Shown piece after piece: positions 16,710 to 26,921 of a stretch of DNA of 64,000 nt. The position numbers and the translations under genes are program-made. This DNA comes from Cytobacillus oceanisediminis 2691. Its GTDB lineage: Bacteria > Bacillota > Bacilli > Bacillales > Cytobacillaceae. Below the pieces are notes generated by a model. It was not told the DNA's origin. It did no database searches and was given only the letters and a program-made list of their open reading frames with translations. Position 1 is the stretch's first letter; each line of letters begins with the position of its first letter. The stretch is from assembly GCF_000294775.2 (NCBI RefSeq), contig NZ_CP015506.1, positions 3,137,501-3,201,500 of the forward strand, read 5' to 3'.

Positions 16710-18476
16710 TTAATTCCTGTTTGTTGTCCGATAGTTTACAGTTTCCTGTTCGTTCACTTCCAGCCTATCAGGTTTAATAATCACACCATACTGCTCTAAA
16801 GCAGCTTGACGGTCGATATATCCGTCGATCACATCATTAAGAACGCGACTTGTTTCCCGTTCGAACGGGTGTCCAAAGCCACCGCCTCCACCAGTTTTTA
16901 CGATTATCTTATTTCCATTTTTTATCGGTTTTGCATTAGCTTTCAGGGCTTTTTCTTCCTTTACGCCATCATAGATGGTTACATCTGGCTTTGATGCTTC
17001 TCCACCTTCAAATAACCCCCATGCAGGTGTTACTGATCTTTCTAACCACAGGTATAAAAAGGCTTCATCAGTAAGAACCTCATAGCCGCGAATAATACCA
17101 AGACCTCCGCGACTACTGCCTGGTCCACCGGAATTTGGACGAAATCCATAAGTAGTCACTTTAAATGGATATTTATCCTCTAGAACTTCGATTGGCAAGT
17201 TCTTAAAGTCACCGTTCACATTATTAATCAATCCTGATTGCCCATCATTCTCAGCGAATCCTCCCCAGCCGCCAGCAGTCGCCTCTACGTTTAAGAAGGA
17301 AGAATTCCTTCGCGGATCTTTACCGGCAAACGTTATGATCATAGAGTCCCCATAATGAGCACCCGCACTCTTATCTTTAAGGGAAGGTGACAAAGCTTTT
17401 ACCACAAGATCAATCAAAAGACCTAAAGCAGAATAATAGAATACACAAGCTGCAGGTTGTTCTGCACTGAATATCGACCTTTTTGGAACATTAACTTTTA
17501 ATGTTCTAAAATTCCCTCCTGTCACAGGGGCATCTGGACTTATCAATTCTTTAAACGCTACACGACAAGCTGATACTGTTTGGGCCAATCCGCAGTTAGT
17601 CATCCCTCTAACTTGATCGTTCGAACCTGTAAGGTCGATAGTAATATGTTCACCTTCAACTATAACTTTAACCTTAACCTTTACTGGTTCACTTGATACA
17701 CCATCATTATCCAAGCACCCTTCCGCTTCATATACACCATCTTTGATTTTAGCAATCATTTCTCGGTCCAAAAGTTCTGACTGCTTAAATATATCGATAA
17801 TAGAACGGGTTACTGTCTCAAGTCCAAACCTTTTGATAATCTCATGAAATCTTTTTTCCCCAGTACGGCAGGCTGCAATCTGTGCATTAAGATCCCCTAA
17901 TGCAGCATCACTAAATCGGCTGTTAGTAGTTAGCAGATTAATAACATCTCTTCGAGGCACCCCTGCATCATAGATTTTTGTAGGAGGGATTCTTATGCCT
18001 TCCTGATAAATTTCTGTCGCGTTCATGGAGAACCCGGGGTCCTGTCCACCAACATCAAGCCAGTGTGCACGATTAGCTGTAAAACCAACAAGTTCTTCCT
18101 CATAAAACACTGGGGAGATTACGGTAATATCGTTAAGGTGCGTACCAGTTAGATAAGAATCGTTCATTATATACACATCACCAGGCTTATAATTATTAAT
18201 CCCCCCAATATGATTTGTGTTAATCTTTATACAGTCATCTAAATTTCCAAGAAAGATAGGAAGCCCCGCAGACTGGCCAAGTAATTCTGCGTGTCTATTG
18301 AAGATTCCGACACTGCAATCCTTCATTTCGTAAATAATAGGAGAGAAAGAGCTTCTAGCCAGACTTGCATTCATTTCCTCCGCAGCTGAAGAAAATGCAT
18401 TTCTAATGATTTCTGTTGTTATGGGGTTTTCTAAAAATTGATAGATTTGAACACTCGACTTCGTCTCCATCCTCAT
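16710..18476 (-). CDS. Hydantoinase B/oxoprolinase family subunit (HyuB, pair 2)
   Basis: This 588-residue HyuB protein has YIMNDSYLTGTHLNDI near 115, VGFTANRAHWLDVGGQDPG, TGEKRFHEI, NSGGPGSSRGGLG near 455 and TGGGGGFGHPFE near 525, ending in EQYGVII. The sequence differs enough from pairs 1 and 3 to suggest a different substrate. Its ATG overlaps the HyuA2 stop by 4 bases. A second in-frame ATG two codons later is an alternative start. DUF3830 follows directly. Confidence 0.9.
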   Translation of the reverse strand: MRMETKSSVQIYQFLENPITTEIIRNAFSSAAEEMNASLARSSFSPIIYEMKDCSVGIFNRHAELLGQSAGLPIFLGNLDDCIKINTNHIGGINNYKPGDVYIMNDSYLTGTHLNDITVISPVFYEEELVGFTANRAHWLDVGGQDPGFSMNATEIYQEGIRIPPTKIYDAGVPRRDVINLLTTNSRFSDAALGDLNAQIAACRTGEKRFHEIIKRFGLETVTRSIIDIFKQSELLDREMIAKIKDGVYEAEGCLDNDGVSSEPVKVKVKVIVEGEHITIDLTGSNDQVRGMTNCGLAQTVSACRVAFKELISPDAPVTGGNFRTLKVNVPKRSIFSAEQPAACVFYYSALGLLIDLVVKALSPSLKDKSAGAHYGDSMIITFAGKDPRRNSSFLNVEATAGGWGGFAENDGQSGLINNVNGDFKNLPIEVLEDKYPFKVTTYGFRPNSGGPGSSRGGLGIIRGYEVLTDEAFLYLWLERSVTPAWGLFEGGEASKPDVTIYDGVKEEKALKANAKPIKNGNKIIVKTGGGGGFGHPFERETSRVLNDVIDGYIDRQAALEQYGVIIKPDRLEVNEQETVNYRTTNRN

Positions 18477-20512
18477 TTTCCCTCCCTAGTTATTTCAAGG
18501 TTTCCTAGTCGGTCTACTTCTACTCGATAACCTTCAGGAATAACTGTTGTTGTACTTGGGTTCTCAATGATAGAAGGTCCATAAAAACAATGACCATGTT
18601 TTAAAAGTTCAGATTTAATAACCGGTGTATTTTTAATTACACCATTCCAGGTTACATGTTTCTTAGTTCTAACAGTGATATCTTCAGCTGCCTTTGATAT
18701 GCTGTGTTTTTGCTCTTTATCCTCTTTTTCCAGCTTGCCATATCCTGTGATACGTATATTTACCGCTTCTACCATTCCGTCAGGATTACTGTGACCGTAA
18801 ATTTTGCCATGCATCTCATGGAAAAGGTCAATAATATGGATTAAAGATCCGCTCTCATTGGTATCTTGGAGAGGAACATTTACGGTATACTCCTGACCGA
18901 CATAGCGAAGATCAAGGGTGCGCTGCAGAATCATATTCTCTTCTTTAACCCTTTGTTGAGTTAAAATCGTCTTCGTTTCTAATTCCATTTCTTCATAAAG
19001 AACATCCATTTTTCTTCTGTCTTCGCTATTTAATGCGGATACAAAGGTACGCACTGCATCATGGCGGATATCTGTTTGAAGCATACCCCATGCTGAGAAA
19101 GTTCCTGCTACGGTTGGAACCAGGATTTTCGTTATCCCAAGAAGTTCGGCTATTAATACAGCATGCATTGGACCGGCTCCCCCAAATGCGACAAGGGCAA
19201 AATCTCGTGGATCAATTCCCTTACTAACAGTTAGGGTTCGAATTGCATCTGCCATTTTGGCATTGGCAATATCGCATATGCCCTCTGCTGTTTCAAGAAT
19301 ACCTAAATTTAAGCGGTCAGCAATATCTTTTATGGCTTTATATGCTGCATCCCTGTTTAACTTCATTTTTCCATCAAGAAATCCGTCCTCGTCCAGACGG
19401 CCAAGAACTAGGTTTGCATCGGTTACTGTCGCTTGTGTACCGCCATTTCCATAACAAGCAGGCCCTGGGTCTGAACCTGCACTTTTCGGTCCTACTCTTA
19501 GTCCGCCACCTTCGATCCAGGCAATGGAACCACCACCTGCCCCAATTGTGTGAATATTGACCATGGGGGTCAAGATTGGGAACCCTTCAAGGCTAGTTTC
19601 AGATGTTACATCAGGCTCACCATCGATTATAAGACTTACATCAAAGCTTGTTCCTCCCATGTCAACACAGATTAAATTTTTATAATCCGTTAAATTCCCA
19701 AGAGTAATGCTTCCTACTGCACCGCCAACAGGTCCTGACAATAATGTTTGGATCGGCATCCGTTTAGCAACCCCTGAAGTCATAACACCACCATTTGATT
19801 GCATGATGTATAGGTCACCTTCCAAACCAGATGACTCTGTTCTATCCTCTAAACTTGAAAGATAGCTTTCAACGATAGGAGCAATGTAACCATTGATCAC
19901 TGTTGTACTGGTCCTTTCGTATTCACGCCATTCACGTGCAATTTCATGAGAAAGTGAAACAGACATTTGCGGGGCCTTTTTCTTCATAACATTCTTTATT
20001 ACTTCCTCGTGTTCAGGATTTTTATAAGCATGTAATAGACTTATTGAAACGGAGTTAAATCCTTTTTCAATAATCTTCTCTATTACCTCATCCAATTGTT
20101 TTAAGTTGATGGGTGTTTCCACTGAACCGTCAGAAAGAACCCGTTCCTCGATTTCAAATATATTTCGACGTTTTACTAATGGTTCAGGTTTCCGGTATTT
20201 GATACTATACATGTCCGGTCGATTTGCTCGTCCGATTTCGTATACATCTCTGAAGCCCTTTGTCACAATTAAAGCTACATTCGAACCTTTACGCTCAAGA
20301 AAAGCGTTTAGTCCAGCGGTAGTTCCATGGACAAAATAATCAATGTCCTCTAAATCGTCAACTAGATTTTGCATCCCTTCCAATACCCCGTCAGCTAAGT
20401 TCTTTGTCGTTGTGAGGATTTTTTCAGTCCTATAGCTTCCTTCTTGCTTGTCATAAAGAACCAAGTCCGTAAATGTACCACCTATATCAATTCCTATTTG
20501 GTATTGTGTCAA
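18473..20512 (-). CDS. Hydantoinase A/oxoprolinase family ATPase subunit (HyuA, pair 2)
   Basis: The 679-residue protein has GIDIGGTFTD at residues 7-16, VHGTTAGLNAFLERKG, LLSGPVGGAVGS, CVDMGGTSFDVS, GAGGGSIAWIEGGG and FGGAGPMHA. These are the complete ATP-binding and family motifs. The predicted start is TTG 20512, preceded by GAAGGGG at 9 bases; no ATG is available nearby and the glycine-rich loop needs this start. Coupled overlap with HyuB2 indicates a stoichiometric complex. A 117-bp gap upstream separates it from the second M24 peptidase and contains a 15-bp palindrome. Confidence 0.9.
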   Translation of the reverse strand: MTQYQIGIDIGGTFTDLVLYDKQEGSYRTEKILTTTKNLADGVLEGMQNLVDDLEDIDYFVHGTTAGLNAFLERKGSNVALIVTKGFRDVYEIGRANRPDMYSIKYRKPEPLVKRRNIFEIEERVLSDGSVETPINLKQLDEVIEKIIEKGFNSVSISLLHAYKNPEHEEVIKNVMKKKAPQMSVSLSHEIAREWREYERTSTTVINGYIAPIVESYLSSLEDRTESSGLEGDLYIMQSNGGVMTSGVAKRMPIQTLLSGPVGGAVGSITLGNLTDYKNLICVDMGGTSFDVSLIIDGEPDVTSETSLEGFPILTPMVNIHTIGAGGGSIAWIEGGGLRVGPKSAGSDPGPACYGNGGTQATVTDANLVLGRLDEDGFLDGKMKLNRDAAYKAIKDIADRLNLGILETAEGICDIANAKMADAIRTLTVSKGIDPRDFALVAFGGAGPMHAVLIAELLGITKILVPTVAGTFSAWGMLQTDIRHDAVRTFVSALNSEDRRKMDVLYEEMELETKTILTQQRVKEENMILQRTLDLRYVGQEYTVNVPLQDTNESGSLIHIIDLFHEMHGKIYGHSNPDGMVEAVNIRITGYGKLEKEDKEQKHSISKAAEDITVRTKKHVTWNGVIKNTPVIKSELLKHGHCFYGPSIIENPSTTTVIPEGYRVEVDRLGNLEITREGK

Positions 20513-20574
20513 AAAAACCGGCCCCTTCTTTTATAAGATTAACTAAGTATCATTGTATCTTTTGTATATTTCAT

Positions 20575-20589
20575 AACATTCAGAATGTT
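20575..20589. promoter_or_regulatory. 15-bp palindrome upstream of hyuA2
   Basis: AACATTC-A-GAATGTT is a perfect 7-bp inverted repeat in the gap between the M24 gene and hyuA2. It has no T-tract in the direction of transcription, so it is more like a protein-binding site than a terminator. The binding factor is unknown. Confidence 0.25.
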
Positions 20590-20628
20590 TTTTATATAAT
20601 CTGTCATTAACAAACTTAGAATGTACTG

Positions 20629-21738
20629 CTACACTGTTAAAGCTTCTCCGCTTACAGTATTAATAAGGGTACGGGTAACATTGTTAAAACTTTTACTCCC
20701 CGATTCGGTCACTAATACTATATCTTCAATCCTCACCCCAAATTGACCACTTAAATAAATGCCTGGTTCAATACTAATGACCATACCCTCTTCAAGGAGT
20801 TGGTCGTTGTCGGAAGTCACAAAGGGTTCCTCATGAACCTCAATTCCTAATCCATGTCCTGTTCGATGCGTGAAATTAGGACCATATCCCTCTTTACGTA
20901 TAATTTCCCGGGCGGTTAGATCAATTTCTTTTAGTGAAACTCCAGGTTTAACAGCCTTCACCGCTTCTTCATGTGCATGCTTTACTAAGTCGAATACTTT
21001 TTTCATTTCTTTGGTTGCTTCTCCTCCAGCTAGTACAGTTCTTGTCATATCAGAACAATAGTGATCTTTAATGCCTCCCATATCGATGACTACCAAGTCT
21101 CCCTCAGCAATAATGGTGTCATCAGATTGATGATGAGGAATAGCTCCATTTCGGCCTGTACCCACAATCGGATTAAAAGATAATTCATTTACCCCATGTA
21201 ACGCAAAAAGACGTTTTAATTCATCTGCAACCTCTTTTTCACTAAGTCCCGGCTTAATAAAGTTAATAATTTGTTTCATTACCATATCTGCAATAGCAGC
21301 TGATCTTGTCAGTAGTTCCACTTCTTGAGGATCTTTATTTAACCTCGCCTTTCCAATTGTTTTTCTGCTATCGACGAATTCTAGTTGATCTTTAAGCCCC
21401 ATCAACAAAAGTAAATTTTGGCTTGGCCAATGATTATCAATTGAAATCGTCCCATTTTCAGGGAGAACCTTTGCTAGCACTTCGAGTGAAAAGTCTCCGT
21501 CTTTCCAAAATACCATGTCAAATAAATTAGTAGGAGGTATTTCTTCTTTAGACATTTCATGCACAACCATTACTGCTTTTCCGAACTTAGGAATAACGAT
21601 AGCCTGTAACCTCTCATGGGAGTCAAGCCAGGTTCCGCTAAAATAGAAAAAATTAGGTGGAGAGGTTATAACTGCAGCATCTAACCTTGTTTCCTCCAAT
21701 AGTTTTTGAACTTTTTCAATTCGTTTTTGATATATCAA
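20629..21738 (-). CDS. M24 family Xaa-Pro dipeptidase/aminopeptidase, copy 2
   Basis: The 369-residue protein has all M24 metal ligands: VIDMGGIKDHYCSDMTRTV (two Asp), HRTGHGLGIEVHEEP (His), SIEPGIYLSGQ and VRIEDIVLV (two Glu). It is closer to Bacillus Xaa-Pro dipeptidases than copy 1, judging by the FYFSGTWLDSHERL and HGVNELSFNPIV segments. The start is TTG 21738, 7 bases after AGGGAGG. It lies after the cupin gene with a 227-bp gap. Splitting Xaa-Pro dipeptides would deliver proline to the PutA-type genes at 26.9-29.5 kb (inference). Confidence 0.85.
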   Translation of the reverse strand: MIYQKRIEKVQKLLEETRLDAAVITSPPNFFYFSGTWLDSHERLQAIVIPKFGKAVMVVHEMSKEEIPPTNLFDMVFWKDGDFSLEVLAKVLPENGTISIDNHWPSQNLLLLMGLKDQLEFVDSRKTIGKARLNKDPQEVELLTRSAAIADMVMKQIINFIKPGLSEKEVADELKRLFALHGVNELSFNPIVGTGRNGAIPHHQSDDTIIAEGDLVVIDMGGIKDHYCSDMTRTVLAGGEATKEMKKVFDLVKHAHEEAVKAVKPGVSLKEIDLTAREIIRKEGYGPNFTHRTGHGLGIEVHEEPFVTSDNDQLLEEGMVISIEPGIYLSGQFGVRIEDIVLVTESGSKSFNNVTRTLINTVSGEALTV

Positions 21739-21965
21739 TTCAATGCCTCCCTATAAATATGTAAATATTTTTATAGCATAATAAGAAAGAAAAAGGCTGA
21801 CTAAAAGGAAAAGTACTTACCCCTGACCACTTTCACTATAACGCAAACTAATAATAATCGCTGCTTTATATACCGTGTGTGTTTTGGAGAAAGACCCCTT
21901 TGAGTCAACCTCTTCTAGTTGTTTTATTGTAAGTTTTTATGTTGAGCAACTACGGAACTATAAAT

Positions 21966-22301
21966 TTATCTATTTACAAGAATCCAAACTATTTCGCAAT
22001 CTTCCTGACCATCGTTATATGCCCAATGTTCCTCTCCTCGAGGAATAAAAGTAGCCTGACCAGATGAAACTCTATACTCTTTTCCACCGCTCATTGTAAG
22101 AATTGAACCTTTTAAAACAAGTCCATATTCATCTTGTTCGTGAGCGCCAAATCCTTCAATTGGAATTCTGGCGCCTGCAGGAATCGAGACAGTACCCATC
22201 ATAGTGCGTCCACCTTCAATGATTGATTCATCAAAAATAGTTTTCATTGTAATCCCCGGGCGATCTTCTTTTCTAATTTTGTTTACAGTAACCACCTGCA
22301 T
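21966..22301 (-). CDS. Small single-domain cupin protein
   Basis: The 111-residue protein is a conserved beta-barrel cupin. SIPAGARIPIEGFGAHEQDEYGLVLKG contains the metal-ligand-type pattern (His, Glu), and GQATFIPRGEEHWAYNDG forms the second cupin motif. The resemblance to the C-terminal domain of the XRE-cupin regulator in the same cluster suggests a ligand binder or a small isomerase. Its ATG immediately follows the HyuB3 stop codon (TAAATG), so it is co-translated with pair 3. Confidence 0.8.
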   Translation of the reverse strand: MQVVTVNKIRKEDRPGITMKTIFDESIIEGGRTMMGTVSIPAGARIPIEGFGAHEQDEYGLVLKGSILTMSGGKEYRVSSGQATFIPRGEEHWAYNDGQEDCEIVWILVNR

Positions 22302-24056
22302 TTATCCCGCCTCCCTTACTTGACGCTCTTTAGAGATTTCTTTTATTTCTAGTGTATCTGGATCTATAATAACTCCGTAATCGCGTTCTGCTTGTTCAAC
22401 TGTGATGTATTCGTTTTTAACATCAAAGACAACTTTTTCAATAGGTCTATTTAAAGGATCACCATAACCGCCACCTGTGGCAGTTATTAGACGGGCGACA
22501 TCATTTTTATTTAAAGGGTACTGATTATACTTTCCAAATGGACCATCTGTTTCCCCATTTACTTTTTTGATCTCAAATTTATTAGTAGAACCATCTTCGC
22601 CTCCATTTGCACCCCAAACTTTGTATTTATGACGGCCAAAGGAAGCAGTGAAGACTTGGTTATCAGTCAGAGCACGATAAGAGCGTACAACCCCTTGTCC
22701 TCCGCGGAATTCACCCGCACCGGCTCCATCGGTATGTAAACTATACACATCGACTAAAACACCATTTCTTGTTTCACATACCTCTACCGGGATGTTAAAT
22801 GTCTCCCCATCTAAGATACAGAATTGGCCAGATGCTCCATCCAACCCCTCTGCTCCTCCCCAACCTCCAACAGAAGGTTCAACAATCAGGAATCGTTCAT
22901 CTGTATCCTGATGTTTTCCTGAAAGTATAACCGTACATACTGATAGGAAGTGCCCTGCAGACAAACGATTAGGGACTAGAGGAGCTAACGCCTTCCAAAT
23001 CAAGTCAGTCCCAAAAAGCATTGACTCCCAATACATAGAAACTGGGGCAGGTCTTACAGCATTGAAAATGGACCCTTCATCCGTAAGGACTCTAAGTGGG
23101 CGGAATGAACCGTCGTTAACATCTTGAGAAGGGTTTGTTACAGCTAGATAAATTGTGCGTACTGCTGAGACTAACCCCGTGTAAGAACTGTTAATTGACC
23201 CTGTTACTTGAGGATGACTTCCTCTGAAGTCACAAAGGAATTCATCATCAGTGATAGTCAGCTTTACTTGTACTTTGAATGGGCCTTCTTCAATGCCATC
23301 ATCGTCAATGTAATCTACTGCTTCAAACGTACCCTTTGGTAGTTCTTTTAGTGCTTTGAGAGCTAGTTGTTCGCCATGATCTAATAAATGATTGATAGAG
23401 TCAATTACAACATCTTTACCATACTTCTTGCACAATTCCTGTACACGTTTCTCACCCGTTTTCAAAGCCGCTACCTGTGCCCAAAGATCACCTAATGAGA
23501 GATCTGGAAAGCGGACATTTGCTGCAATAAGATCGACCACTGACTGATTCACTTTACCTTCGTTAAATACTTTAATAGAAGGAAATTGTAGACCTTCCTG
23601 AAATATTTCTGTAGAATCCGTCGCCATTGAACCTGGGTCCTTTCCTCCAACATCAGTCCAATGGGCTTTATTAGCAGAAAATGCGATTAGCTCACCTTCA
23701 TAGAAAATCGGCATAACTAAACCTACATCACAAAGATGGGAGCCTCCTCCACCGTACGGATTATTAATGAGAATAATGTCCCCAGGCTTTAATTCACCAG
23801 ACTCTTTAAACTTTTCAATCGTTTGACGCACCATAAAGGAAAGCATCCCGATAAAACCAGTCACTCCATTTCCCTGGGTAAGCAACTGGCCCTTCGAATC
23901 CGTTAATCCGCTCGCATAATCTAATACTTCGTAAATTACAGGACTCATTGATGTATGTGCCAAAGCATAAAACATTTCTTCTCCAATAGCTACCAAGGAA
24001 TCTTTTACAATATCTAATGTAAATGGATCTACTTTTGAAACAACTGTGTTTTCCAT
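22302..24056 (-). CDS. Hydantoinase B/oxoprolinase family subunit (HyuB, pair 3)
   Basis: The protein has about 584 residues starting MENTVVSKVDPF. Motifs include IILINNPYGGGGSHLCDVG near 100, AFSANKAHWTDVGGKDPG, TGEKRVQELCKKYG, GAGAGEFRGGQG near 445 and TATGGGYGDPLNRP near 530, with RDYGVII at the end. I use ATG 24056, 9 bases after AGGAG; an upstream TTG lies inside the HyuA3 gene and would bypass that site. Only 4 bases separate it from the HyuA3 stop, and the ribosome binding site lies in the last HyuA3 codons. Confidence 0.9.
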   Translation of the reverse strand: MENTVVSKVDPFTLDIVKDSLVAIGEEMFYALAHTSMSPVIYEVLDYASGLTDSKGQLLTQGNGVTGFIGMLSFMVRQTIEKFKESGELKPGDIILINNPYGGGGSHLCDVGLVMPIFYEGELIAFSANKAHWTDVGGKDPGSMATDSTEIFQEGLQFPSIKVFNEGKVNQSVVDLIAANVRFPDLSLGDLWAQVAALKTGEKRVQELCKKYGKDVVIDSINHLLDHGEQLALKALKELPKGTFEAVDYIDDDGIEEGPFKVQVKLTITDDEFLCDFRGSHPQVTGSINSSYTGLVSAVRTIYLAVTNPSQDVNDGSFRPLRVLTDEGSIFNAVRPAPVSMYWESMLFGTDLIWKALAPLVPNRLSAGHFLSVCTVILSGKHQDTDERFLIVEPSVGGWGGAEGLDGASGQFCILDGETFNIPVEVCETRNGVLVDVYSLHTDGAGAGEFRGGQGVVRSYRALTDNQVFTASFGRHKYKVWGANGGEDGSTNKFEIKKVNGETDGPFGKYNQYPLNKNDVARLITATGGGYGDPLNRPIEKVVFDVKNEYITVEQAERDYGVIIDPDTLEIKEISKERQVREAG

Positions 24057-24060
24057 GATT

Positions 24061-26103
24061 TTACACTCCTGTCTCAATGATTAAGTTGCCATATGCATCT
24101 ACGGTTACTGTTTGACCAGGATAAACCACCGTCGATGCTGATTGCTCTTCCACTATAACTGGTCCTTCCATTACTGCGTCAGGGCTTAAATTATTTCTGT
24201 TATACACATTTGTATCGATCCAACCATGTTCTTCAAAAAGAACAGGTCTTACTTCTATCAAAGCACCCTGTAACGTCCCTCCAACATTCTCAAGCTTTGC
24301 CAACTCGGGCTTCTTAACCGAACCTAGCGCGATTAGGTGCAAATTCACAATCTCTGTTGGTGATTCCTCTAGTTTGAATGTATATAATTGTTCGTGTGCC
24401 TCATGGAATTTCTGGATCACCTGTTTCATGTTTTCATTGCTTATTTGTCCATTCGGAACAGGAACCTTTACTGTGTGCTCCTGGCCGACGTAGCGCAAGT
24501 CCACAAAACGTGAGAAAAGTACACTCTCTTCTTTCACGCCCTCTTTTTTATACTGATCAATTGCACTAGCTTCCTGATTACCTAATGTTTTGTTAAGTTC
24601 ATCAAAATCAATGCCCTCAACACGGCGGATAAATGTTTGTATATAGTCATGACGCAAGTCAGTCATCAACATTCCCCAAGCTGAAAAAACCGAAGTGGCT
24701 ACTGGCACAATAACCTTTCGAACCCCAAGCTCCTTAGCAAGCGCAGGAGCATGCATGGAGCCACCTCCTCCAAAGGCAACTAAAGCGAAATCACGCGGAT
24801 CATAGCCTTTTCTTACAGAAATAAGCTTAAGTGCATTGAGCATATTGGAATTCGCTATACGGATAATTCCTAGTGCAGCTTCATCAACAGAAGTATCAAA
24901 ATGCTTTGCAATTTTTTCACCGATAGCTTTTTTCACCTGTTCCATATCTACTTCACTGTCAAAATTTTTAGGGGAAAGCCTTCCAACTACAAGGTTTGCA
25001 TCTGTTGTAGTAGGTTCTGTTCCACCTTTTCCGTAAGCAATAGGCCCAGGCAATGCACCTGCAGATTGAGGGCCGACCCGCAAGGATCCTCCTTCATCAA
25101 TCCATGCAATAGATCCCCCTCCATTCCCAATTTCCACAATGTCCACCACAGGAACCTTAATCGGATATCCTGCTGTTCGGTCGGTACGTTCAATGTTGTA
25201 TTCGGTTGTTACTTTTACTTCACCGTTATCAATTAATGAACATTTTGCTGTTGTTCCTCCGATGTCAAAAGCAATAATGTTCTTTTCACCAAGAATATTA
25301 CCTAGAATGGCTGAACCATAGATCCCTGCAACCGGACCTGACTCTACCATATTGATAGGTGTTTGCTTGGATTGTTCAAATGTAGTTGTACCTCCATTTG
25401 ATTGCATAATATATTTATTTGACTTATTCCCAACTTCTTTTAATTTATTTTCAAGGCGATCTACATAAGATGAAGCGATAGGTTTAACATAAGAATTTAA
25501 AACAGTTGTGCTTGTCCTCTCGTATTCCCGCCACTCTCTTGTGACTTCATGTGAAGCTGTAACAGCCACTTCTGGCCATAATTCCTTAATATACTCGACA
25601 GTTTCTATTTCATGAACTGGGTTACTATAAGAATGAAGAAACGAAATTGCAATCGCTTCCACTTTTTCCTTTTTAAAGTACTCAATAATTTCTTTTAGTC
25701 TTTCTTTATGTAATGCTTGGACTACCTCACCTTTATAGTTCATACGCTCTTCCACTTCTTGACGTAAATAACGCGGAACAAAAGGCAGCGGTTTTTCATA
25801 ATGAATATTAAAAAGATCCGGACGATTTCCACGTGCGATCTCTAACACATCACGAAATCCCTTTGTTGTGATTAGACCTGTCTTTACGCCCTTTCGCTCA
25901 GTTAGTGCATTAATGATGACTGTGGTGCCATGAATAAACGTTTCTAATTGATCAGTATTGATCCCGCTTACGTTGATTACATCCAGCACCCCTTTTTCAA
26001 AATTCGGAGGGGTTGTATGACTTTTGGCCACTCCAATTTTTCCTTGTTGATCGACAAAAACTAAATCAGTAAATGTTCCTCCAATATCTGTTGCAACTCT
26101 CAT
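24061..26103 (-). CDS. Hydantoinase A/oxoprolinase family ATPase subunit (HyuA, pair 3)
   Basis: The 680-residue protein has ATDIGGTFTD at residues 4-13, IHGTTVIINALTERKG, VESGPVAGIYGSA, AFDIGGTTAKCS, GNGGGSIAWIDEGG and FGGGGSMHAPA. The AKCS in the second phosphate loop replaces the more common DVS or DTT, hinting at a different nucleotide or substrate geometry. It is the first structural gene after the XRE-cupin regulator, 49 bases away, behind GGGTGGTTAAATC. It forms pair 3 with HyuB3 and the cupin. Confidence 0.9.
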   Translation of the reverse strand: MRVATDIGGTFTDLVFVDQQGKIGVAKSHTTPPNFEKGVLDVINVSGINTDQLETFIHGTTVIINALTERKGVKTGLITTKGFRDVLEIARGNRPDLFNIHYEKPLPFVPRYLRQEVEERMNYKGEVVQALHKERLKEIIEYFKKEKVEAIAISFLHSYSNPVHEIETVEYIKELWPEVAVTASHEVTREWREYERTSTTVLNSYVKPIASSYVDRLENKLKEVGNKSNKYIMQSNGGTTTFEQSKQTPINMVESGPVAGIYGSAILGNILGEKNIIAFDIGGTTAKCSLIDNGEVKVTTEYNIERTDRTAGYPIKVPVVDIVEIGNGGGSIAWIDEGGSLRVGPQSAGALPGPIAYGKGGTEPTTTDANLVVGRLSPKNFDSEVDMEQVKKAIGEKIAKHFDTSVDEAALGIIRIANSNMLNALKLISVRKGYDPRDFALVAFGGGGSMHAPALAKELGVRKVIVPVATSVFSAWGMLMTDLRHDYIQTFIRRVEGIDFDELNKTLGNQEASAIDQYKKEGVKEESVLFSRFVDLRYVGQEHTVKVPVPNGQISNENMKQVIQKFHEAHEQLYTFKLEESPTEIVNLHLIALGSVKKPELAKLENVGGTLQGALIEVRPVLFEEHGWIDTNVYNRNNLSPDAVMEGPVIVEEQSASTVVYPGQTVTVDAYGNLIIETGV

Positions 26104-26152
26104 GATTTAACCACCCATCTTTAAAGTTTTTCAACATAATTTGATTAAGCCT

Positions 26153-26698
26153 TTAAAATAATACCGGTGTTACAAAACAAAGAACTTTAGCATCTTGATC
26201 AAGCGGATTAGTCATTTTATGTGCTGTAGTGGAAGGAAAGTGAATGGAGTCTCCTTCTTTTATGATGTACTCCTTACCATCCACCTCAACGAGCATAACT
26301 CCTTTAAGTACGTAATAAAATTCTTCTCCTGGATGATTTATCTTCTTTTCATTCGGTTGACCTGGAGGATAAACTATCAACATTGGTTCGACTGTTCTTC
26401 CCATAAATTCTCCACCGAGTCTCGTGTAAATTGCTCCAGACCCCTCAATCCGAAAAGGTTTTTGTTCGTCAGCTTTCACATGATAATTTTTGTTTTCATA
26501 ATCTTCAAAAAAACTGGATATAGGAACATCAACCGCATCTGCTATTTTTTTTAATGATGTGATGGCAATTGATGAGGAAGCCCGTTCTACTTGTGATAAA
26601 AAACTGACCGATAAACCTGTTCTTTTACTCATCTCCTTCAATGTTAGCTTTTTTTCCATTCGTAACTGCCTGATTCTTTGAGAAATTTCCTCTTCCAC
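26153..26698 (-). CDS. XRE-family regulator with C-terminal cupin sensor domain
   Basis: This 181-residue regulator has an N-terminal HTH_3 (IRQLRMEKKLTLKEMSKRTG, then SVSFLSQVERASSS near 30-45) and a C-terminal cupin (INHPGEEFYYVLKG near 120, GDSIHFPSTTAHKMTNP near 150). Proteins of this layout are ligand-responsive regulators of neighbouring catabolic genes. The start is GTG 26698, 6 bases after GGAGGT. It is first in the hydantoinase operon and so probably controls it and itself. A truncated duplicate lies at 29522-29740. Confidence 0.9.
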   Translation of the reverse strand: MEEEISQRIRQLRMEKKLTLKEMSKRTGLSVSFLSQVERASSSIAITSLKKIADAVDVPISSFFEDYENKNYHVKADEQKPFRIEGSGAIYTRLGGEFMGRTVEPMLIVYPPGQPNEKKINHPGEEFYYVLKGVMLVEVDGKEYIIKEGDSIHFPSTTAHKMTNPLDQDAKVLCFVTPVLF

Positions 26699-26788
26699 GC
26701 GAATACCTCCAACTTGCTTGTAGTAATTACTAGGATGTACAGGTTTTTAAACACTTAAAAATATTTAAGTATTACTGTATTTATTTTT

Positions 26789-26797
26789 ATATTACCA
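26789..26797 (-). promoter_or_regulatory. Extended -10 promoter element of the XRE-cupin gene
   Basis: TGGTAATAT on the minus strand is about 90 bases upstream of the regulator start. A perfect ACTTAAA-AATA-TTTAAGT inverted repeat lies between it and the gene (26753-26770), a natural place for an autoregulatory operator. The flanking 60 bases resemble those at 29777-29870. Confidence 0.4.
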
Positions 26798-26921
26798 GAT
26801 TATTTTTCAAATTAACAGTCTTTTTAAAATATATAGATAGTTTCTAATAGTAATCCTCTTACTTTAGGTTTTTATAAAAGGATTAATAGAATTTATACTA
26901 TATATTACTTTGGTATTTATA

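Noticed and set aside
26851..26885. TAATCCT/AGGATTA hairpin as terminator of the proline genes
   Set aside because: It has a 21-nt loop and no T-tract on the minus strand.
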